Assembly: GCA_038198775.1 (NCBI GenBank)
Contig: JBBPZV010000044.1
Coordinates: 247,105-311,104, forward strand
Length of the DNA: 64,000 nucleotides
Direction: 5' to 3'
Origin: JACCYJ01 sp038198775
GTDB taxonomy: Bacteria; Actinomycetota; Actinomycetes; Propionibacteriales; Nocardioidaceae
Shown here: in pieces, positions 17,101 through 24,851 of the stretch
Layout: each line of letters begins with the position of its first letter
How positions within the stretch are numbered: position 1 is the stretch's first letter
The notes under the pieces: generated by a model
What the model was told of the DNA's origin: nothing
The model's input: only the letters and a program-made list of their open reading frames with translations
Database searches by the model: none
Program-made: the position numbers and the translations under genes

Positions 17101-17781
17101 CAACCCGGGAACGGGTTGCACGCTGAAGATGCCCCGGACATGTCGATAGGTGTCGGCGGAGACCAGCACCCCGTTGACCGGCGCGGCCGACTCGAGCCGG
17201 CTGGCCCGGTTGACGGTGTCACCGACCGCGACGAAGTCCCCTCCGAGGCGCTCGTCCACGGCGCCGACGACGACCTCGCCGGTGTCGATCCCCACCCGCA
17301 TCGCCAGTGTCACGCCGTACGCTCGCTGCATCTGCGCGTTGAGCGCAGGCAGTGCGGACGACATGGCGAGCGCGCATCGGATGGCTGCCTCGGCGTCGTC
17401 CTCCCGGGCTCGGTGAAGGCCGAAGACCGCCATGACCGCGTCTCCGATGAACTTCTCGACGACCCCGCCAGCAGCCAGGATCTCCGCGCGCCACCGTTCG
17501 AAGTAGGCATGGACGACCCCGCGAGTGTCTTCGGGGTCCAGCGCCGCCGAGAGCCCGGTGAAGTCGACCAGGTCGGCGAACAGCACCGTCACGAGCTTGC
17601 GCCGCTCACCAGCGAACCGTCGCTGCAGCACCTCGCGCCTTTGCAGCAGCGGCTGGAGTGCCACCGAGACGACCTCGTCACCCAAGGTTCCACGCTGCGC
17701 CTCGAGCGCGGCGATGGTCCGTTCGAGCGAGTCCAGATCGTCGTCCACAGCACTCCCCGCGGGCTTACGGTGCACCGGCAT
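14182..17781 (-). CDS. Adenylate/guanylate cyclase-AAA ATPase-TPR regulator
   Basis: 1,199 residues from ATG 17781; GTG 17748, with GGGGAG 4 nt upstream, is an alternative. After a short helical N-terminus comes a class III cyclase domain (about 60-245) with metal-binding D70 in FADLVDFTGLS and D114 in KFIGDAVMAVF, plus GDTVNRASRLE. An AAA/STAND-like ATPase (about 265-560) has Walker A GDAGVGKTRLL and Walker B VVVLLEDLHWSD. The C-terminal half is repetitive helices (TPR-like, about 690-1190). Such proteins probably couple a protein or ligand signal to cyclic nucleotide production. It has no counterpart in the otherwise Rv-like gene order, and crp lies 3.3 kb away. Confidence 0.9.
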   Translation of the reverse strand: MPVHRKPAGSAVDDDLDSLERTIAALEAQRGTLGDEVVSVALQPLLQRREVLQRRFAGERRKLVTVLFADLVDFTGLSAALDPEDTRGVVHAYFERWRAEILAAGGVVEKFIGDAVMAVFGLHRAREDDAEAAIRCALAMSSALPALNAQMQRAYGVTLAMRVGIDTGEVVVGAVDERLGGDFVAVGDTVNRASRLESAAPVNGVLVSADTYRHVRGIFSVQPVPGLQLKGVAQPSDAYLVLSARPRAFQLDPARGVEGVETRTVGREIELRVLQERFYDVLEEERWRIVTVVGDAGVGKTRLLLEFDRWLGERPGNVWWFRGRAAHSTQNHANALLRDLVATRWDILDSDPPDLVRAKCRDGLAMAWGENEETLRRADVIAVWLGFEIGDAVRLPAVPRDPAALRDQAAAVLAGYLGRLAEQAPVVVLLEDLHWSDDGSIEWLDTADALLHTRRVLVVATARPALLERRPHWSEGLEHHARLALTPLSRRESRALLGDLLRRVDRVPPALADLVVNTAEGNPFYIEELVTWLLETGVLARHGETWHAVPELLEAVAVPATLQGLLQARLDALPPFELATLQRAAVIGRVFWDEAVRQLDTDPAPQARDTNEALEGLRRREVVHLRERSAFDSAREFLFRHALLRDVTYGGVLRQRRRTYHGLAADWLEATTERIRRTDEYAALIAEHLDAAQDARAAGWYLRAGRQAARVHALAEATRLLDRALHVAAATDHALRFDVHAVRETVLDRMADRAAQGAAVSAMDAEAQYLADPERDVTRLLARARWLFEASDYAGAGEAAREGGEVAAAADLRAREAEAQLWLGKSLTWAGSLDDAAAALNSSLEQASAAQAAPVVGEALRYLAIVESNLGRFSASLSLLERARAAHAADGDQDGESTVLAQFATTYYHLGRFAEARSCLEQTLPIFRMSGHRYREAVALGNLAAIASAQGQLGSALRWTRQALDLAVAIADTETEAMTLNSLGQLEMALGGWEEAERCLRSALAKGEQIGSQPIITDSLMRLALSAQASGRPEDALRLAERALGVAANHDLAVEGAYARLGHAYVLLALGRLDEAQASYARACQAFERLEMSSLSRECRAGRAVVLARQGDHAESIRLVTELLPHLDAIGLQGTVRPGDVLWACWYVLDTGADPRCADVLNHAHGYLRGRVEELDDDTLSQRYLSLPVNAELMRLSRA

Positions 17782-17831
17782 CTCGGGCGCTGCTCACATC
17801 GTGGCGCAGTCACGGCTGGTGGACCACCGAT

Positions 17832-19007
17832 TCAGGCGCACCCGCCGGTCGTCACCTCCGAGGTCGCCTTCCGTCCGGATCGGGCATCACCTGCCACCTG
17901 CGCTGCGGTCAGCGCATAGCCGGTCGCGGAGTCGGTCAACGACGCCGCGAAGACCACGCCGTAGACGTTGCCGCGGGGCGACACCAGCGGGCCGCCCGAG
18001 TTGCCGGAGCGCACCTTGCTGCGGACCGAGTAGACCTGTCGCGTCACCTTGCTCTGGCCGTAGATGTCGGGACTGCTCAGGCGCTGTTTGGAACGGATCC
18101 GGGCCGGCTCAGCGTTGTAGGGACCGTTCTGCGGGTACCCGAGCACGGCTGCCGAGCTGGCGGTACGGGCTGAGGTGTCGAAGCGCAACCCGGGTGCCGC
18201 GAGCGCGTCGACGGCAAGGACGGCCACATCGAGCTCGGGGTCGTAGACGACCACGGTGGCGTCGTACCGTTGTTCGCCCAGCATGACGACCGGGTCAGCC
18301 ACCCCGGCGACGACGTGGGCGTTGGTCATCACCCGGCCCGGTGCGTAGACGAAGCCGGACCCCTCGATGGCCCGGCCGCACTCCGCGGACTCACCGAGCA
18401 CCTTGACCACACTGCGCCCCGCCTGCTCTACCCCGCTCCGGTGGAGCACCCGACTGGAGGGGGTGTCGACGGCCACGATCCGCTCCGGCGTGAACGGTTC
18501 GAGGTAGCGCGGGAACAGGTTGGTGTCGACGATCTGGTTGAAGGCGCCCAGCACCGCGTCTGCGCTGTCGGGCATGACGGTGTCGATGCGGGAGAGGACC
18601 GCGGACGAGCGCACCGCGTCCGCAACCACCGGCAGCCGGGCGCCACTGACGGCGTAGCCGAGTGCCCAGGCGACGGTCAGCACAGCAGCCATGCTCAGGG
18701 CAGCGCCGCCAACGGCGTCGAGCCAGCGCGCGGGTCGCCAGCGGATGCCGTTGCGGAGCCGGCTTCCGGCGTACGCACCGAGTGCCTGTCCCAGGGCCGC
18801 CAGCAGCAGGACACCGAACAGGGCGGCCAGCGCCACTCCGACGGACGGGGTGAGGTCACCCAGGACGTACGGCGCGATCACGATGCCCGTCCCTCCCCCG
18901 ACCAGCAGCCCGCCGGTCGCCGCGGCGCCGGTGAGGAACCCCTGCCAGTATCCGGAAAGGCCGTAGGCCAGCGTCACGACCACGAGCATGACGTCGAGCA
19001 GGTTCAT
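17832..19007 (-). CDS. marP: MarP-family membrane serine protease
   Basis: 391 residues from ATG 19007. About four N-terminal hydrophobic helices (CvpA/colicin V-like, residues 1-165) precede an extracytoplasmic trypsin-like domain with His in TNAHVVAG, Asp in DPELDVAVL and Ser in RSGNSGGPLV. Rv3671c (MarP) of M. tuberculosis has the same layout and is needed for acid resistance and peptidoglycan-hydrolase processing. The start overlaps the Nudix stop (ATGA), and the order nth-thioredoxin-Nudix-marP is the Rv3674c-Rv3671c block. Confidence 0.92.
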   Translation of the reverse strand: MNLLDVMLVVVTLAYGLSGYWQGFLTGAAATGGLLVGGGTGIVIAPYVLGDLTPSVGVALAALFGVLLLAALGQALGAYAGSRLRNGIRWRPARWLDAVGGAALSMAAVLTVAWALGYAVSGARLPVVADAVRSSAVLSRIDTVMPDSADAVLGAFNQIVDTNLFPRYLEPFTPERIVAVDTPSSRVLHRSGVEQAGRSVVKVLGESAECGRAIEGSGFVYAPGRVMTNAHVVAGVADPVVMLGEQRYDATVVVYDPELDVAVLAVDALAAPGLRFDTSARTASSAAVLGYPQNGPYNAEPARIRSKQRLSSPDIYGQSKVTRQVYSVRSKVRSGNSGGPLVSPRGNVYGVVFAASLTDSATGYALTAAQVAGDARSGRKATSEVTTGGCA

Positions 19008-19684
19008 CTGACGTTCCTCGCAAGCGGCCGCTGCCGGGTCTGGTCCCAGGGCCGCTCCCAGCCGGCCGCGGCGAACAACCGGGCCACCACGCCGGCGGTG
19101 AAGCCCCACAGCACCAGGCCGTTCCCCACGTCGAAGGCCGGCCCCAGCCACCCTGAGGGGTGCCGGACGGTGAAGCGGCGGGCCGGGTCCAGCAGGTCCC
19201 GCAGCGGCACTCGCAGCACCGCCGCGACCTCGCGGGTGTCCACCGGCTCGACCGGTGAGGGTTCCTGCCACCACCCGAGCACCGTGGTCACGGCGAAGTT
19301 GCTGGGTGGAACCCACAGTGCGGGCAGGGTTCCGAACGCTCGCACCCCCGCCGGGTCGAGTCCGACCTCCTCATGAGCCTCTCGCAGGGCAGTGGCCGCC
19401 GGCCCGTCGTCACCTCGCTCGCTGGCACCGCCCGGGAACGCCACCTGACCGGCATGCGTCCGCATCCCGTGTGCCCGTTCGATCAACAACAGGTCCGGCC
19501 CCTGCGAGCTCTCGCCGAACAGCATCAGCACCGCCGCGGCGCGAGCGGTGGGCGGGGGGGCCGGCAGCGTGGAGAGCGCGCCGGCGGTGGGCTCCGCGAG
19601 CGCTCGCTGCAACGGCACCAGCCAGGTCGGCAGGTCGGTGAACGACTGCGGCCGCGAGGTCTCAGTGCTCCTCGGGAGGGTCAC
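19004..19684 (-). CDS. Nudix hydrolase, CoA pyrophosphohydrolase type
   Basis: 226 residues from GTG 19684, which overlaps the thioredoxin stop (GTGA). The Nudix box region VAFPGGASERGDDGP followed by ALREAHEEVGL is complete, and the preceding HAGQVAFPGG is characteristic of the CoA-diphosphatase (NudL/UPF0035) group. The expected reaction is hydrolysis of CoA or acyl-CoA diphosphate bonds in the cytoplasm; the substrate is inferred by subfamily. It corresponds to Rv3672c and is coupled to marP. Confidence 0.85.
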   Translation of the reverse strand: MTLPRSTETSRPQSFTDLPTWLVPLQRALAEPTAGALSTLPAPPPTARAAAVLMLFGESSQGPDLLLIERAHGMRTHAGQVAFPGGASERGDDGPAATALREAHEEVGLDPAGVRAFGTLPALWVPPSNFAVTTVLGWWQEPSPVEPVDTREVAAVLRVPLRDLLDPARRFTVRHPSGWLGPAFDVGNGLVLWGFTAGVVARLFAAAGWERPWDQTRQRPLARNVR

Positions 19685-20310
19685 AAGCTCACACCGAGGT
19701 GGTCTCGCACCAGCTTTGCCAGCTCGGAGTACGAGGTGAACCGCCCGACATTGGTGTACTCCACGTGCCCGTCGGCGGCGACGAACACCGTCGTCGGCAG
19801 GCCGGTCAGGTGCAGGGGTACGCGCAGCTGCCCTTGGGTGTCGGCTACCAGCGGGTACGTCACGCCGGTCACGGCGGCGAGCCGCAACGCGGCCGCCGGC
19901 TTCGGGTCCTGGAAGTCGACGCCGAGAACGACGAGCCGGGACCCGGCTCGCCGGTGCAGCTGCGCCAGCAGCGGCAGCTCCTGGCGACACGGCGCGCACC
20001 AGCTGGCCCACATGTTCACCAGCATCGGGGTGCCGCGCAGGGCCGCCAGCGTGACATCTCGACCACCACCGAGGCAGGGCAGCGTGACCTGTGGCAGCCC
20101 CTGCGAGACCGGGGCAGCGTTCAGGGATTCGCGGGGGCACGGCTCGATCCCGGCGTCTCGGCGCGCCGCCGCGAGGTCCGGTGAGGAGGGGGCGAGAGCG
20201 GACGTCACCGGCGCGGGCGAGGTGGCGGCCCCTGAGGTCCCGGCCGCACAACCGGAGACCATCAGTCCGGCCGCGGTGAGCACCGAGGCCACCGAGGTGC
20301 GCCTGCTCAC
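19681..20310 (-). CDS. TlpA-like thioredoxin lipoprotein
   Basis: 209 residues from GTG 20310 (overlapping the nth stop, GTGA). The N-terminal RRTS, a hydrophobic stretch and the lipobox VSGC indicate a membrane-anchored extracytoplasmic protein. The thioredoxin fold has redox centre WASWCAPC and a cis-Pro in GLPTTVFV. Likely reduces or isomerises disulfides, or works in cytochrome c or envelope redox maintenance. Corresponds to Rv3673c. Confidence 0.88.
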   Translation of the reverse strand: MSRRTSVASVLTAAGLMVSGCAAGTSGAATSPAPVTSALAPSSPDLAAARRDAGIEPCPRESLNAAPVSQGLPQVTLPCLGGGRDVTLAALRGTPMLVNMWASWCAPCRQELPLLAQLHRRAGSRLVVLGVDFQDPKPAAALRLAAVTGVTYPLVADTQGQLRVPLHLTGLPTTVFVAADGHVEYTNVGRFTSYSELAKLVRDHLGVSL

Positions 20311-21020
20311 CCGCGGCCCTCGGTTCTGAGCAGCGCCCGCGCCGTGGACTGGTCGGTGGGGCCCTCCCCGAACGATGGGCACCAGCGAGCGACCGGGCAG
20401 GCGCCGCATGCCGGTCGACGGGCGTGACAGCAGCGGCGACCGTGCCAGATCAGGCGATGGCTGAGCATCGTCAGCTCACGCCGCGAGAAGAGCGCGCCGA
20501 CTTCCGGCTCTACCTTGACCGGGTCGGTCGCCCCGGTCCAGCCGAAGCGGCGGACCAGCCGCGCGACGTGGGTGTCGACGGTGAGGCCCGGGATGCCGAA
20601 GGCGTTGCCCAGCACGACGTTGGCCGTCTTTCGGCCCACACCGGGCAGCGTGACCAGGTCCGCCAGCCGGTCCGGCACGGTGCCGCCGAAGCGGACGCAA
20701 AGCTCGTGGCCGAGCTTCAGCAGCGTGTCGGCCTTGACCCGGAAGAAGCCTGTGGGCTGGATCAACGCCTCGAGGTGGTCCCGGTCGGCGCCCGCCAGGG
20801 AAGGGGGGTCGGGATAGGCGGCGAACAACGCGGGTGTGACCGCGTTGACCCGCTTGTCGGTGGTCTGTGCCGAGAGAACCGTCGCCACCAGCAGCTCGTA
20901 GGGCGAGCCGAAGTCCAGCTCGCAGTGCGCGTCGGGGTACGCCACCGCCAGCGCCCGGTGCATCTTGCGTGCCCGGCGTACGAGCGTCGTCGGCGGGACT
21001 GCCGCGGTGGTGGTGGGCAC
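20307..21020 (-). CDS. nth: Endonuclease III (DNA glycosylase/AP lyase)
   Basis: 237 residues from GTG 21020, selected because TACGCT lies exactly 7 nt upstream; the longer ORF would run into the crp start. The HhH motif LPGVGRKTANVV contains catalytic K131, D149 lies in VDTHV, and the [4Fe-4S] ligands are C198-x6-C205-x2-C208-x5-C214. All key residues are present. It removes oxidised pyrimidines in base excision repair. It is the first gene of the nth-thioredoxin-Nudix-marP operon, all joined by 4-nt overlaps. Confidence 0.95.
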   Translation of the reverse strand: MPTTTAAVPPTTLVRRARKMHRALAVAYPDAHCELDFGSPYELLVATVLSAQTTDKRVNAVTPALFAAYPDPPSLAGADRDHLEALIQPTGFFRVKADTLLKLGHELCVRFGGTVPDRLADLVTLPGVGRKTANVVLGNAFGIPGLTVDTHVARLVRRFGWTGATDPVKVEPEVGALFSRRELTMLSHRLIWHGRRCCHARRPACGACPVARWCPSFGEGPTDQSTARALLRTEGRG

Positions 21021-21027
21021 ACGGCAA

Positions 21028-21033
21028 AGCGTA
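21028..21033 (-). promoter_or_regulatory. -10 element TACGCT before nth
   Basis: TACGCT on the minus strand ends 7 nt before GTG 21020. It fits the leaderless pattern and drives the whole repair/redox/protease operon, 78 bp from the divergent crp start. Confidence 0.55.
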
Positions 21034-21111
21034 CGGGCGAGCGAGCCGCCCCCCAGGCCGCGCATGCGCCAGACTGTCAGCGGCGACACCAGAGGCGACG
21101 GAGGCACCGCA

Positions 21112-21789
21112 ATGGACAACGACGTGCTCCGGCAGGCACCGCTGTTCAGCGGGCTCGACGACGAGGCGGCGGCGTCGCTGGGGTCGTCGATGAGCGAGAC
21201 CCGGCTGCGGCGGGGCGAGGTGCTGTTTCGCGAGGGCGACAGCGGGGACCGGCTCTATGTGGTCACCGACGGCAAGGTCAAGCTGGGACGAACCTCAACC
21301 GACGGCCGGGAGAACCTGCTGGCGATCCTGGGGCCCGGCCAGATGTTCGGCGAGCTGTCGCTGTTCGACCCGGGCCCGCGGTCGGCCACCGCCACCGCGG
21401 TTACCGACGGCAGCGTACGCAGCCTGTCGAACGAGGAGCTGACGAGGCTGCTGGCCGAGCGCCCCGACGTCGCCCGCGGCCTGCTCAACCAGCTCGCGAG
21501 CCGGCTGCGGCGAGCCAACGACGTGGTCGCCGACCTGGTGTTCTCCGACGTCCCCGGCCGGGTGGCCAAGGCACTGCTCGACCTCGCGAACCGCTTCGGG
21601 CGCAGCGCCGGCGAGGGTGTTCACGTGCACCACGACCTCACCCAGGAGGAGCTGGCTCAGCTCGTCGGTGCCTCACGGGAGACCGTGAACAAGGCGCTGG
21701 CGGACTTCGCCGCCCGCGGGTGGCTGCGGCTCGAGCCCCGGTCGGTGGTGCTGCTCGACGTAGAGCGGTTGCGGCACCGCGCCCGCTGA
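21112..21789 (+). CDS. crp: Crp/Fnr-family transcription regulator (cAMP receptor protein)
   Basis: 225 residues, matching M. tuberculosis CRP (Rv3676, 224). GGAGG sits 7 nt before the ATG. The cyclic-nucleotide domain (about 12-120) has FGELSLFDPGPRSATA, equivalent to the cAMP phosphate-binding cassette. The dimer helix and HTH (TQEELAQLVGASRETVNKAL) follow. Mycobacterial Crp binds cAMP and regulates hundreds of genes, so cAMP as ligand is inferred by orthology. It diverges from nth. Confidence 0.93.
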   Translation: MDNDVLRQAPLFSGLDDEAAASLGSSMSETRLRRGEVLFREGDSGDRLYVVTDGKVKLGRTSTDGRENLLAILGPGQMFGELSLFDPGPRSATATAVTDGSVRSLSNEELTRLLAERPDVARGLLNQLASRLRRANDVVADLVFSDVPGRVAKALLDLANRFGRSAGEGVHVHHDLTQEELAQLVGASRETVNKALADFAARGWLRLEPRSVVLLDVERLRHRAR

Positions 21790-21830
21790 GCTTTGTCCCG
21801 CCGGCGGCCCGGCTCGTCGCCTAGGAGCGG

Positions 21831-22580
21831 TCAGGGCCGGTCCAGGTACGCCAGCTGGGCCGCGACGGAGAGCTCGGCGGCGGGCCACAGGACCGGGTCG
21901 ACTCCGCCGTAGACCCGTTCCACGACCTGCCGCGGGGTGACCGCGCCGGCGTCGAGCGCGGCGCGGACCTGCTCGAGCCGCTGGGCGCGATGGGCGAGGT
22001 AGGCGTCGATGACCGCCAACGGGTCGTCGAGCACGGGTCCGTGGCCGGGCCAGATGGCACGCAGCCCCGTCGCCTCGGCGAGGTCCCGCAACCGCCGCAG
22101 CGAGTCCAGGTAGGCACCGAGCTGCCCGTCCGGGTGGGCGACGACCGTTGTGCCACGACCGAGCACCGTGTCGCCGGTGAGCACCGCGTCGTCACCCGCG
22201 ACCCGGAACGACAACGAGTCGCGGGTGTGGCCCGGGGTGGCGACCACGTGCAGCTCCAGCCCGCCCACAGTCACCACGTCACCGTCACCGAGACCCTCGG
22301 AGCCGAGCCGGTGTGCCGGGTCCAGCGCCCGCACCGGACAGCGCATCCGATCCGCTAACGGGCGGGCCCCCTCGGCGTGGTCGGGATGGCCGTGCGTCAA
22401 CAGCACGACCGCCACGTCACCCGCGGCGACAGCGACCGCTGCCAGGTGATCGGGATGCGCCGGCCCCGGATCCACGACCACCGCCGGTGACGCCTCGTCC
22501 GCCCGGAGCACCCAGGTGTTGGTGCCGTCCAGCGTCAGCGGACCCGGGTTTGGCGCCAGCACCCGCTGCACGTTGTTCAC
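21831..22580 (-). CDS. MBL-fold metal-dependent hydrolase (Rv3677c-like)
   Basis: 249 residues from GTG 22580, which overlaps the Nudix stop (GTGA). Zn motif LLTHGHPDHAEG, a further His in ATPGHTRDS, Asp in VLTGDTVLG and His in IWPGHGPVL make a full metallo-beta-lactamase site. The C-terminal helical part looks like the LACTB2/RNase Z-like hydrolase group. Substrate unknown; hydrolysis of a thioester or a nucleic acid is plausible. It converges with crp across 41 bp. Confidence 0.85.
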   Translation of the reverse strand: MNNVQRVLAPNPGPLTLDGTNTWVLRADEASPAVVVDPGPAHPDHLAAVAVAAGDVAVVLLTHGHPDHAEGARPLADRMRCPVRALDPAHRLGSEGLGDGDVVTVGGLELHVVATPGHTRDSLSFRVAGDDAVLTGDTVLGRGTTVVAHPDGQLGAYLDSLRRLRDLAEATGLRAIWPGHGPVLDDPLAVIDAYLAHRAQRLEQVRAALDAGAVTPRQVVERVYGGVDPVLWPAAELSVAAQLAYLDRP

Positions 22581-23404
22581 AGCGGTCCCGCATCCAACAG
22601 CAGCGACTCGCCCTCGACGACCAGCCGCGGCTCGATCGGAGCGATGTCGCGCCGGGTCGCCGCCCCCAGCGCGGCCGCCGTTGTGCGGAGCCCGACCAGC
22701 TCGCGACAGGTCTGGTACGTCGGCGGCAGCATCGCCAGCGTCCCGGAGTCGGCACGGCGCAGGGCCTGCCCGGGAGCGAGCCAGGTCACCGACAGCGCCT
22801 CGCCGCAGACGTGGCGGGTGCGCTGGCCTGCAGGCAGCGCGGCCACGAAGAACCGGGTGTCGTAGCGTCGCGGCTCGAACACCGGCGTGATCCAGTGCGC
22901 CCAGGCGCCGAGCAGGTCGGCGCGCAGCAGCAGCCCCCGCTGCGCCAGCAGCTGCGCCAGCGACACCGAGCGCTCCAGCAGCGCCAGCCGGTCGGCCTCC
23001 CAGTCCTCCCCGCTGGTGTCCGGGACCACGGTGTCGGGGTCCGGCCCGGCCAGCAGCACGCCGGACTCCTCGTACGTCTCGCGTACCGCGGCGCAGACCA
23101 GCGCACGAGCGAGCTCCTCGGCGCAGCCGAACCGCTGCGCCCACCAGCCGGGGGCGGGACCGCTCCAGCGCAGCGACACGTCCGCATCGCGCACATCCAC
23201 CCCACCGCCGGGGAAGACCGTCATGCCGGCGGCGAACGCCATCGTGGGCTGTCGGCGCAGCAGGTAGACCTCGATCCCGTCGACACCGTCTCGCAACAGC
23301 ACGACGGTCGCCGCGTCGCGCGGTCGTACCGGTGGGCGGGGTCTGTTCAGGTAGTCCCGGGCGGCACCGACGAGCGGCTCGGGCACGGTGACCCGCGAGC
23401 GCAT
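22577..23404 (-). CDS. NUDIX hydrolase
   Basis: 275 residues. The Nudix box is split by an insert: FPGGGVDVRDADV precedes CAAVRETYEESGV. Mammalian NUDT19-like and actinobacterial homologues have the same arrangement, and some act on CoA derivatives. The start lies 4 nt after the RidA stop and the end overlaps the MBL gene by 4 nt, so the three are one transcription unit. I do not recall this Nudix gene between the mycobacterial orthologues, so it may be a lineage-specific insertion. Confidence 0.8.
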   Translation of the reverse strand: MRSRVTVPEPLVGAARDYLNRPRPPVRPRDAATVVLLRDGVDGIEVYLLRRQPTMAFAAGMTVFPGGGVDVRDADVSLRWSGPAPGWWAQRFGCAEELARALVCAAVRETYEESGVLLAGPDPDTVVPDTSGEDWEADRLALLERSVSLAQLLAQRGLLLRADLLGAWAHWITPVFEPRRYDTRFFVAALPAGQRTRHVCGEALSVTWLAPGQALRRADSGTLAMLPPTYQTCRELVGLRTTAAALGAATRRDIAPIEPRLVVEGESLLLDAGPL

Positions 23405-23408
23405 CGGG

Positions 23409-23870
23409 TCAGGACACCTCGACGGTCAATTCGACCTCGACCGGAGCGTCGAGTGGAAGCACCGCAACGCCGACGGCGCTGCGGGCGTGGTGTCCGGCCT
23501 CATCGAAGACCTCTCCAAGCAGCTCGCTGGCTCCGTTGGCGACTCCCGGCTGGCCGCTGAACCCGGGATCGCTGGCGACGAACGCGACCACCTTCACCAC
23601 CCGGACCACCTGCGCCAGGTCGCCGACCTCGGCGCGGATGGCGGCCAGCGCGTTCAGCGCGCACTGCCGGGCGCAGTCGGCGGCCTGCTCGGCGCTGACG
23701 CCGGCTCCGACCTTGCCGGTCGCCATCAGCTTGCCGTTCCGAAGGGGCAGCTGCCCGGAGGTGAAGACGTGGTTGCCGGTTCGCACCGCAGGTACGTACG
23801 CCGCCACCGGCGCGGCGACCTCCGGCACTGCCAGGCCGAGATCGGCGAGGCGCTGCTCAGGGGTGGGCAT
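23409..23870 (-). CDS. RidA-family protein (Rv3678c-like)
   Basis: 153 residues from ATG 23870, which overlaps the DUF4177 stop as TGATG. YjgF/YER057c/UK114 fold: GNHVFTSGQLPLRNG, QCALNALAAI and a C-terminal VAVLPLDAPVEVE. RidA members deaminate reactive enamines/imines and protect PLP enzymes. This longer ~150-residue subgroup lacks an obvious catalytic Arg in the usual C-terminal position, so the role is uncertain. Cytoplasmic. Confidence 0.85.
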   Translation of the reverse strand: MPTPEQRLADLGLAVPEVAAPVAAYVPAVRTGNHVFTSGQLPLRNGKLMATGKVGAGVSAEQAADCARQCALNALAAIRAEVGDLAQVVRVVKVVAFVASDPGFSGQPGVANGASELLGEVFDEAGHHARSAVGVAVLPLDAPVEVELTVEVS

Positions 23871-24028
23871 CACTGCGACTTCGGGCGCTTGAGGTAGGCC
23901 ACCAGGTTCTCGGGGTTCAGGCCCGGCACCACCGCGACCAGCTCCCACCCGTCCTCGCCCCAGGTGTCGAGGATCTGCTTGGTCGCGTGCACCAGCAGCG
24001 GCACGCTCGCGTACTCCCAGGACGTCAT
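23870..24028 (-). CDS. DUF4177 small protein
   Basis: 52 residues from ATG 24028 to a TGA that shares one base with the RidA start. Sequence features are TSWEYASVPLLVH at the start and GEDGWELVAVVPG in the middle, diagnostic of DUF4177. Mycobacteria carry a same-sized gene at this site (Rv3678A). TAGTGT lies 6 nt before the ATG, so it leads the DUF4177-ridA-Nudix-MBL operon. Function unknown. Confidence 0.8.
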   Translation of the reverse strand: MTSWEYASVPLLVHATKQILDTWGEDGWELVAVVPGLNPENLVAYLKRPKSQ

Positions 24029-24034
24029 GGCGCG

Positions 24035-24055
24035 ACACTAGTGGCTGGCTAGGCT
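24035..24055. promoter_or_regulatory. Divergent leaderless promoters in a 34-bp gap
   Basis: Minus strand TAGTGT (24035-24040), 6 nt before ATG 24028. Plus strand TAGGCT (24050-24055), 7 nt before ATG 24063. The two -10 elements are 9 bp apart, so the promoters overlap. Confidence 0.55.
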
Positions 24056-24062
24056 CGGGCGG

Positions 24063-24842
24063 ATGTGCCCCCATCCCAGCGACGTGCTCGCCCGGCCGGC
24101 GGAAGGGCCGGACGCTGTGGCCCGCTACGGCGACCACGCCGACCACCTCGTCGACTTTTACGTTCCGCCAGGCGATCCGGTCCCGCGCCCGATGGTCGTG
24201 CTCCTGCACGGCGGGTTCTGGCGCCAGGAGTACGACCGGCGCCACGTTCGGCCGATGGCGGTAGCGCTGCGCACCGAGGGGTACGTCGTGGCCATGCCCG
24301 AGTACCGGCGCACCGGTGGGGCAGGCGGCTGGCCGGAGACGTTCGACGACGTCGCGGCCGTCCGCGAGCGGTTGGATGGGCTGGTCGCCTCGGTGTTACC
24401 CGGCCGGGTCCGGGCCGGTGCCGCGATCCTCGCCGGCCACTCCGCCGGCGGGCAGCTGGCGCTCTGGTGGGCGCTGAGCGCCGCTGGCTCCCCCTCGGCC
24501 TCGGCGGTGGTGGCGCTCGCGCCCGTCGCCGACCTGGCCCGTGCCCACGCCGAGCAGCTGGGTGGGGGCGCCGTTGCCGCGGTGATGGGAGGCTCTCCGC
24601 AGCGCCACCCCGACCGCTACGCCACCGTCGACCCGTTGAGCCTGTTGCGCCAGAACCGTCCGGGGCGGCCTCCGGTCACGGTCCTGCACGGCAGTGACGA
24701 CCAGCAGGTTCCCGCGGCTCACAGCCGGTCGCTGCCCGGGGTCCGGTACGTCGAGCTGTGCGGCGAGCACTTCGGGCTCATCGACCCGCTGTCCTCGGCT
24801 TGGCCGCAGGTCAGATCGGCGCTGCGCACGGCGGCTGGGTAG
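24063..24842 (+). CDS. Alpha/beta hydrolase (kynurenine formamidase/esterase-like)
   Basis: 259 residues. Oxyanion-hole motif HGGFWRQEYDRR is at about 50-61, nucleophile elbow GHSAGG near 122-127, an Asp in HGSDDQQVP and a C-terminal His in GEHFGLIDP. The HGGFW form is typical of bacterial arylformamidase-like (KynB/AFMID) and BD-FAE-type esterases. Cytoplasmic, no signal peptide. It is a leaderless transcript upstream of the Get3-like ATPase pair, with 9 bp to the next start. Confidence 0.83.
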   Translation: MCPHPSDVLARPAEGPDAVARYGDHADHLVDFYVPPGDPVPRPMVVLLHGGFWRQEYDRRHVRPMAVALRTEGYVVAMPEYRRTGGAGGWPETFDDVAAVRERLDGLVASVLPGRVRAGAAILAGHSAGGQLALWWALSAAGSPSASAVVALAPVADLARAHAEQLGGGAVAAVMGGSPQRHPDRYATVDPLSLLRQNRPGRPPVTVLHGSDDQQVPAAHSRSLPGVRYVELCGEHFGLIDPLSSAWPQVRSALRTAAG

Positions 24843-24851
24843 GTTCGAGGA

